Shown here in pieces: positions 6,700 to 12,442 of a stretch of DNA of 12,442 nt. Origin of the DNA: UBA1737 sp045653225 (lineage in GTDB: Bacteria; Bacillota_I; Bacilli_A; ML615J-28; CAG-313); the NCBI GenBank assembly GCA_045653225.1, contig JAZOLP010000045.1, positions 1 through 12,442 of the forward strand, read 5' to 3'. Each line of letters begins with the position of its first letter. The stretch's first letter is position 1. Below the pieces are notes generated by a model. That model worked only from the letters and a program-made list of their open reading frames with translations, did no database searches and was not told where the DNA came from. Both the position numbers and the translations under genes were made by a program.

Positions 6700-7428
6700 C
6701 TATATACACAAAATTATAAAAAAAACGATAAAAATAATATAAACATTTTTAAGTTTATTTATTTATTTTATTAATTATTTTATTTGTTTATTTGGTTATG
6801 TTAATTATGGTCTATTATTTGGAAGTTCAGGTAAACTGTTATATATTTCATCAAAGTCAAAATCGAAATCATATAAATTAGCTGGTAATAACGCCCATGG
6901 TTGATTGATTGAATCACCTCCTGATTCATAGTTAAGTTTTGTGATATAATGGTTATTTGGATCAAGGCAGATACAATTAGTACTGATACCAGAAAAACCG
7001 ATTTGTGTCATATTATATTCGAAAACAATCATTCTTTTATCTTCTGCTTCTTGTCTTCCATAGAAAGATAAATTATTTGATGGGTTTGTTGAATATTGCC
7101 TTTGTGCTCCGATTAACCAACAATCTGTATAAGTTACATCAGCTCCAGGAGCACTGGGCTGTTCTCCCATTTCACCACCATAATCATTTATATTAAAACC
7201 AAAACTTATTTTTTGGATATAGAAATATGAACTTCCAGGGGATACAAAATTACCGCTACCAGTAGCCATACAACGATAACCATTACCATTGGTTAAATAT
7301 TCTTTTATATTAAAAATTGTATGTTCTTTTGGTGAAGTATTTGGATAAACCATTGGTGAAAGATTGTTTGTCGAATTAAGTCCTTCACACCAAGATATGT
7401 ATTTTACTAATGTTTTTGGTATACTTAC
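6700..7428 (-). other. Alternative intron joining exon 2b to exon 3
   Basis: The donor is AAT|GTAAGTATACC (GT at 7428-7427) and the acceptor TGTATATAG|GTT (G at 6700). The phase is 0 at both ends. Retention gives the 207-residue 2b terminal domain, ending at 6807-6805, with an AATAAA at 6792-6787. The sequence before the acceptor (AATTTTGTGTATATAG) resembles that before exon 4 (CAATTTGTGTTTATAG), which suggests the whole exon-plus-acceptor unit was duplicated. Confidence 0.75.
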
Positions 7429-8593
7429 ATTACTATTAATAGTAACCGTTCCTAAACCATCGTAACCAGTACTAGCTGAAACAGTTTGAGTACCATCAGT
7501 AGTAGTGACCGTGACTGTTTTATCTTCAAGTCTTGGTTGAACATTAACAGTAAAAGTACCCATAGTGTAATTAGCATTTGGATTTGGTGTTGGTGTTGGA
7601 TCATCTTTAGTATCACCTTCACTTTTTGTTCCATCTTCTTCTCCATCTTCGATTAATCTAATAGACATTCCTCTATTATTTTGTCTTTCGATTTCAATAT
7701 CTTCTGCGTTATTATCAAAATTACCGATTTGATATGTACCGTTTTGTGAAATATTTCTTGTGTTTGTATCTAAATTAAAGAATCCTTTTAAAGAACCAAC
7801 ATTAATGACAAGTCTTGTAGCATATCCTTTACCATTATCTTCGTAATCAGTTAAAGCGTTAAGCCATTCATTTGGTAAAGTAATTTTACCTGCTAAATCC
7901 TCACCCCATCCTTGGGGGTTGTTGTTAACAAATTCTAATACAGCTGGAGTTATATCTAATACAGCTAGATTAGATTCGATAGTTGGTTCAGGGAAAGATA
8001 TACCAGATAAATCAATAGCGACTTCAGTGGCATAATTTTTATTACCGATATCAAAATCTACTTTTTGCATTAAACCTGCATCAGTAGATGGAAGTCTAAG
8101 TGTACCACGTTCTTCTTCAGGTCTCAGTTCAGAATTAACATATTCTACTACTTCATTATCAATACCGAAATAACAAGTATTTGGAGTAATTTCTGGAGGT
8201 TGTGTATCACCACCTCCACTGTTTGGGATTTGAATATTTAAATCATAATCACCACTAGCTTGATTAGCTAAATATTTTGGAAGGAAACCAGCAATTGGAA
8301 ATCCTTGATCCGGATCACCTGAAGGATTAGATTCATAAGGAACGATCTTGTATTTACCATTGTGAGTAATTGGTTGTTCATATAAATTACCTAATTCATC
8401 AGAATAATAGGTAAGGAAATTAGGTCCATCAATTTCAATAGAGACTGGTAAAAATCCTGTTTTACCTGGACTAAGATCATTCTTTGTATAAGTTCTTGTG
8501 GTTGGAAAGGTGTCAATAAATACATCTAATGATTCATTATTGACATCGGTAGATGGAGATGGAACAATAGCAGTAGTAGATTCAGAAGAATTA
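6805..8593 (-). CDS. Capsid locus exon 2b: arm modules, one phage-like repeat and a 207-residue terminal domain
   Basis: No ATG opens this long frame. It is read after an acceptor (TTTTAATAG, G at 8594) in phase with the exon 1 donor: V334 then NSSESTTAIVPSPSTD. Without further splicing the product is 929 residues. Contents in order: a Ser/Thr/Pro linker; segments with PITHNGKYKI; two copies of a module ending in YATxxxIxL (NKNYATEVAIDL and GKGYATRLVINV); NISQNGTYQI; a charged linker GEEDGTKSEGDTKDD followed by PTPTPNPN; one PRLEDKTV to GYDGLGTVTIN repeat; then the terminal domain from SIPKTLVKY to the stop at 6805. That domain holds several Cys (SWCEG, RCMATG, TDCWLIG, TNCICLD) and could be a disulphide-stabilised head. 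An internal donor at 7429/7428 bypasses it. TTG or GTG starts are possible on paper but unlikely in a eukaryote. Confidence 0.75.
7429..7542 (-). repeat. First copy of the phage-like repeat (exon 2b)
   Basis: The copy reads VQPRLEDKTVTVTTTDGTQT, then GYDGLGTVTINSN, and ends exactly at the exon 2b donor. The same repeat ends at the exon 3 donor and restarts at the exon 4 acceptor, so exon borders follow the repeat unit. Confidence 0.8.
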
Positions 8594-8743
8594 CTATTAA
8601 AATTAATAGAATAAAATAATAACAATTATTAATACACATAATTTATAAATAATGAAAATGGTTTATTTATAGTTTTGTTTTAGTTTAGGGATTAATTATT
8701 ATATTTAATTTGTTTATTTATTTTAATTTGTTTGTTTATTTAA

Positions 8744-9839
8744 TTAATTGGTATCCATTCGATTTTGTAATCTAACTCTATTCTCTTCAATAAGTTCTGG
8801 TTCAAAGAATTCACCGTCAAAGGATGCCATATAATCATCTGAAAGTTCGTATTTATCGGTTGGTGAAATTGGATCATTCCAATCTGGTTCACCATCACGT
8901 CTAGAATTGTAAAGAGTAAATATTGGACCAGTATGTTCCAATCCTTTAGTTTCTGCTCTTCTAGCTTTAGCTTCTTGGGTATCTAAATCAATTAAATTAA
9001 TAACTGGAGCGGCAACAGCTTCTACTGTATGAGAAACAGTACTAACAGTAGTATAGATGTCACCAACAAATGGTATATATCCTAAAGTTCCACCGGTATA
9101 TTCATCGACTTTATCAATACAATTATTAACAAAACATAAACCGTTATAAAGAGATTTTAACCATCCCCATCCTCTAGTATCTGTATCGGATGGTAATTCT
9201 ACAATGAAATTGGAATCAGAACCAGAATTATTATAGACAGTACAGAATTCAAAAGCTCCTACTTTAGCTGTAGACATTTTAAATAAAGTAATGAAACGGT
9301 TAGCAGCTATAGTTAAATTAGCAACCAAAGTTTGAATTGAACGACCATCTCTTAAATTCTTTGTAGCGTGGAATATTTGAGCTCTAGTTACTCCTTGCCA
9401 ATATTCAGTTCCATTGTATTCTCCACCAAATTCAAATAAATATTCTTTTTTAACGATTTCACCGGCATTAGGATTTGGATTACCTTGATCATCATTTTCT
9501 GGAACAAGTGATGAAAATGCTACATTTACACCAGCTAGTTCAATAGGAGTAGCTTCGGATCCAAATGGAAGTTGAATTTTAAGATTGGTGGCATAACTTA
9601 AACCCGATGGATTAAGGATAGTACAGTTTTCTGGTGGTGGTAAGGAAGCAAAGTTAATATTAAGATCTCCCCATTCTGGGAGTACTTTTTCACCAAAACG
9701 TGTGACGGCTTTGGTAGAGGCATCTTCCATAACAACATCTAATTGATCTTTATTGATTTGAACAGTGACGGTATTTGGAGTGACTGGAGTAGTTGGTGTT
9801 TGTTGTGAACCAGTTTCTATAATACGTGTATCAGTAGTA
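8744..9839 (-). CDS. Capsid locus exon 2a: 364-residue C-terminal extension
   Basis: This exon follows an acceptor (TTTATTTAAAG, G at 9840) and joins exon 1 in frame to give a 698-residue protein. It starts with a linker TTDTRIIETGSQQTPTTPVT rich in Thr, Gln and Pro. Next comes one copy of the module found twice in exon 2b (TPNTVTVQI to SYATNLKIQL). A mixed domain follows, with VKKEYLFEFGGEYNGTEYW and a helical stretch around residues 495-525. Residues 587-617 (GYIPFVGDIY to VINLI) are uncharged and hydrophobic enough to be an amphipathic or membrane-active helix. The end is acidic (EFFEPELIEENRVRLQNRMD). The stop is TAA at 8746-8744, with AATAAA at 8740-8735. A downstream ATG at 9730 would give a free 328-residue protein, but the open frame up to the acceptor favours the splice. 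It may be a minor capsid protein for entry. Confidence 0.75.
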
Positions 9840-10007
9840 CTTTAAATAAACAAATTAAAATAAAATGGTTAATCCCAATAAAATAAAACAGTATAAATAA
9901 TAATTAAATACATTAGTAGTATTTATTGGTATTAAGTAAGCTATTATATAATATATTGCAATAATAATTGTATTTATCTGAATGTAAAAACAAATTATTA
10001 TACTTAC
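9840..10007 (-). other. Intron joining capsid exon 1 to exon 2a
   Basis: A 168-base intron with donor AGT|GTAAGTATAATA and acceptor TTTAAAG. TACTAAT, close to the yeast branch-point consensus, lies upstream of the acceptor, around 9914. If the intron is retained, the TAA inside the donor (10006-10004) ends the protein after one more base pair of the same Val codon, and an AATAAA at 9927-9922 could end the mRNA. Confidence 0.75.
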
Positions 10008-11008
10008 ACTACTTTAGATTTACGTAAACCACGGAAAGTACAAGAAACTTCAGTTTCAAGATTAAAGTAAACAGTTCTTGGAGTATCAACCTCTTCTGGA
10101 TCAGCTGGATATAAACCTACAAGGAGAGTTGGTTTGAAGTTGATAGTTGGATCTTCTTCCAAGAAACATGGATTGTTAGCAATAGCTGGAGAATAATTAG
10201 ATAATACTGGACCAATAGAACGATCATAAAGATTGCTTAATTGTCCAATGGTACTTATTAAAGTATTGTCATCCGAGGTAGGAATATATTTAAAAGCAGC
10301 ATCTGGAGCCGAGTATTGATAATACCATGGTCTTAATTGACTAGTACTAATCCATTGACTCTTTTCAGATAGTGTTTTTGGTTTTAACCAGCGAACAATG
10401 CTTGAGTTTTGACCAACACTAACTTGTCTAGATTCAGCACTAGAGTAGGTAGTAATATCAGAACCTACAATACAATAAAGACCATCATAATCACCAGGTT
10501 TACCAATATAATCTTTGTTTTTAGGACCATCTGGTTTGTTTACTTCAATTGGTGCGTTATTGAAAAGACCATCAGCTCTTAAGAATAACTGTTTACCGTT
10601 TAAACCAGTACGATCCCAAGCAGTATAAACAGTAAATGATTGATATCCAGCATTATTTGTATCACCTACGGTAACGTTATACTTTGTTGGAATTAACTTT
10701 ACTTTGATATTATCAATCTTAAATTCATCGTACATATTAGCATAAGATTGATAAAATTCACTTTTACGAAGTAAATCGTAAATATTTAATGGAAAAGTAC
10801 CTAATTCAACTTTAGTTCCATTGGGTAAAGTTCCTTCAACATTTTTAACGTTAAGCTGTGATGGAATATTCATAACAAAAGAAGCTTGATCAGCTTGTTG
10901 TTTGGCAGCTTTCATTTGACCATAACTTCTTTTGGTATAATTACTACCATACTTTTTCTTATAATATCTCTTATATCTTCTTTTATAATAATTTCTCCAG
11001 GAAGCCAT
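10004..11008 (-). CDS. cap: Capsid protein, 334 residues; also exon 1 of all extended isoforms
   Basis: The start is ATG 11008 in context AATAAAAATGGC. The N-terminus (residues 5-27) is packed with Arg, Lys and Tyr (NYYKRRYKRYYKKKYG), the usual DNA-binding and nuclear-entry arm of CRESS capsids. The rest, about 300 residues, fits one jelly-roll: alternating strands and loops, with FYQSYANMYDEFKIDNIKVK (about 84-103) resembling the 'Y..YDEFKI..V.V...P' segment of circular ssDNA virus capsids. No signal peptide or membrane segment. The unspliced frame ends KSKVV-TAA, where the TAA lies in the donor GTAAGT; splicing after GT of the last Val (10008) removes the stop and leads into exon 2a or 2b with the Val unchanged. 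Identification as capsid rests on size, basic arm, pattern and position next to a CRESS Rep. Confidence 0.8.
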   Translation of the reverse strand: MASWRNYYKRRYKRYYKKKYGSNYTKRSYGQMKAAKQQADQASFVMNIPSQLNVKNVEGTLPNGTKVELGTFPLNIYDLLRKSEFYQSYANMYDEFKIDNIKVKLIPTKYNVTVGDTNNAGYQSFTVYTAWDRTGLNGKQLFLRADGLFNNAPIEVNKPDGPKNKDYIGKPGDYDGLYCIVGSDITTYSSAESRQVSVGQNSSIVRWLKPKTLSEKSQWISTSQLRPWYYQYSAPDAAFKYIPTSDDNTLISTIGQLSNLYDRSIGPVLSNYSPAIANNPCFLEEDPTINFKPTLLVGLYPADPEEVDTPRTVYFNLETEVSCTFRGLRKSKVV

Positions 11009-11370
11009 TTTTATTAACCTGATCTATTTCTTATTATATAAATATTTTATTCTAATCTTTTTGTTTGTTTTTATTAGTTTTTATTAAATTGTATAAAATA
11101 ATTTAATTATCCAATAGGGATAAAACTTGTATACAAATTGTAGTACATTCACGTCTATTTATACTTTTTTGGTTAAATAAGGTTGATCATATGATTTAAT
11201 TTATTTAAACTTTAATTTATTTTAATTGACCAATCATATTTAATTAAATTCATTCATTAAATTTAGTTTATTCTCTTTTTAAAATTCAAAGATTTATTTT
11301 TTAGTTTTTATTTATTTAATTCTCTATTGTTTATTTAATTAATTGTTTAATCCAAAAAGGTAAGTTTACT
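11009..11370. promoter_or_regulatory. Control region 2: intergenic region between the capsid locus and the rightward unknown gene
   Basis: No gene lies here. On the minus strand TATAAATA (11163-11156) is a good capsid TATA box, about 150 bases before the ATG. A perfect 10-base palindrome TTGTATACAA (11127-11136) sits near the expected start site. CCAAT motifs are at 11230-11234 and 11111-11115. The 12-mer ACCAATCATATT (11229-11240) and the 11-mer TTAAACTTTAA (11205-11215) both recur in control region 1, suggesting shared regulators. A plus-strand GTAAGT at 11360 may be a donor in the leader of the rightward gene. Confidence 0.55.
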
Positions 11371-12442
11371 ATGGTTTATAAATGTTTAAAGTGAAGAAAA
11401 AGATTTCAATATGATAAATATCACTCTTTCAATAGTTATAATTGTTTACCTATTATTGAAACTTTATGTGAAGAATGTGTAGAAAATCCTAACTCTAAAC
11501 GATTTTTTGATAATTATTATAGAGATCAAAAACAGTTTTATAGAAACCCTAGTAAATTTATTTTAAAGGAATCGTGTATTAGAAAAAAGTTAATAATGGA
11601 ATATCGTGAAAGAAATAGAATTTTAAATATTGGAAAAGATGAAGAATGTGTTATGAAAAAAAATGTAAAGGATGTTGTTAATAAAACTAGTAACAATCTT
11701 TTTACTTTTACTCGTATTAATGAAAATCCTTCAACCTCTGAATCTAGACCCTTATTTGATACTAACGATATTATTGAAGAATTTGATTCATCTTGCACAA
11801 CTGAATTATTTAATCCTAACGATGATAGTGAAAACCGTAATCCTAATGTTCCTGTTGAAGATGATATGGATGATGGCGATGATGTTGAGCATGATCTCGC
11901 TGATGGTGTGGATGAAAACTTCTTGAATAATTTCCATGAAGAAAAGAATGAATCGGTTGTTTATAATCATCAAATGGAGGAAAAAAGAGATTATTTAAGA
12001 AAAAAATTGGATCATAGTAAACGTTTTTATTTTGAAGCTAATAATCAATTGACTTTAAATCGTCAAAGTTTTTTAAAGTATTCTGGTATTCCTACTTTTG
12101 AAGTTGGTTATGCCTGGAAGAACCGTGTAGACCGTATGGATAAAATCGAATTAATGGCTCAATTGGTGAATGAAATTAATCAAATCAAAAGTTGTTGTTT
12201 ACAGCTTTATTACCGCGAAAGTTCTTGTTTGGTATCAAATAAAAGAAGAGAAAAATTAATTAGAAAATATATTGGTAAACCCTATGAAAATCAATTCAAA
12301 GAAATGGTAGAAAAGGAAGTCAAGGAATTTGTTTGGTTTCTTGATGTTTATAAAAAAAGATTTTTAGAAATAAAGAATAGATTAATTAAATTATTAGGTA
12401 TAGATGAAGATTTTATTAGATCCATCAAGTCTTATGAAGACG
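11371..12442 (+). CDS. Unknown protein of about 362 residues with an in-frame TGA at codon 8; runs off the window
   Basis: From ATG 11371 the frame is open to the window edge except for TGA at codon 8 (11392-11394). I do not recognise the protein. Its N-terminus reads MVYKCLK-TGA-RKRF, followed by H18, C25 and LCEEC (C33, C36). If codon 8 were Cys, this would be a CxxC...CxxC zinc-binding domain. Residues about 150-182 are acidic (VEDDMDDGDDVEHD). From about 200 on it looks helical and basic, with IKSCCLQLYYRESSC and KRREKLIRKYIGKP. If translation cannot pass TGA, ATG 11596 (residue 76) would give about 287 residues. Another escape is a 45-base intron from GTGAAG (11391) to AATAG (11435), which keeps the frame and yields KCLNYNCLP. 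It shares control region 2 with the capsid gene. If the genome is circular, it ends at 15-17. Confidence 0.65.

Larger units (their letters stand above)
8594..10007 (-). other. Alternative long intron joining capsid exon 1 to exon 2b
   Basis: It uses the exon 1 donor (GT at 10007-10006) with the acceptor TTTTAATAG (8594), skipping exon 2a. Both acceptors are followed by a single T that completes the split Val codon (GT|T), so the frame is kept either way. I found no GTAAGT donor in exon 2a, so 2a and 2b appear mutually exclusive. No other way of starting exon 2b is evident. Confidence 0.65.

Noticed and set aside
9730..9732. Exon 2a as a separate gene from its internal ATG
   Set aside because: The frame stays open and coding-like for 36 codons upstream, exactly to an acceptor in phase with the exon 1 donor; a separate gene remains possible but is less economical.
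1..12442. CRISPR arrays, tRNA or rRNA genes, insertion sequences
   Set aside because: I saw no regularly spaced repeats with unique spacers, no tRNA-like fold and no transposase; the only endonuclease is the HUH domain of Rep, which fits the adjacent viral origin.

Overview
The window looks like the whole, or nearly the whole, genome of a large CRESS-type (circular, Rep-encoding) DNA virus of a eukaryote. I read it as a virus because it carries a rolling-circle Rep of the geminivirus/genomovirus kind, an origin stem-loop right next to rep, and a protein with the basic N-terminus expected of a small-virus capsid. I read the host as eukaryotic because coding segments join in frame through introns with a GTAAGTATA donor and an AG acceptor, genes have AATAAA signals at their ends, and there are TATA boxes but no Shine-Dalgarno pattern. 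The DNA is strongly AT-rich, and Trp is always TGG in the genes read here. The host species cannot be named from the sequence.

Layout. Two divergent control regions and two convergent ends divide the sequence. Control region 1 (2782-3627) holds the origin hairpin, a TATA box for rep, a run of small perfect hairpins and short repeats. From it rep runs leftward (2781-952), followed by a doubtful 59-residue ORF and a 172-residue acidic protein (674-156). A 199-residue charged coiled-coil protein runs rightward (3628-4227). Control region 2 (11009-11370) separates the leftward capsid locus (11008-4512, more than half of the window) from a rightward gene of unknown function (11371 to the window end). 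If the two window ends are joined, this last gene stops after six more codons, at position 15-17, with an AATAAA signal overlapping its stop. That supports a circle of about 12.4 kb, but does not prove it.

The capsid locus is the unusual part. Exon 1 encodes a 334-residue capsid-like protein whose stop codon lies inside a 5' splice donor. Splicing from that donor can reach either of two acceptors of the same phase. One adds exon 2a (total 698 residues). The other adds exon 2b (929 residues). Exon 2b has its own internal donor to exon 3 (1083 residues), and exon 3 has one to exon 4 (1290 residues). Every junction is in frame, three donors share GTAAGTATA, and the 2b/3/4 junctions fall at the same point of a repeated 'PRLEDKTV...GYDGLGTVTIN' module that resembles repeats of bacteriophage tail and surface proteins. 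Each alternative last exon has its own stop and poly(A) signal. I infer that one promoter makes a plain capsid protein plus a family of capsid proteins carrying interchangeable C-terminal arms or heads, perhaps for host attachment. I know of no described CRESS virus with this arrangement.

Three further proteins (172, 199 and about 362 residues) match nothing I recognise. The last has an in-frame TGA where a zinc-binding Cys would be expected.
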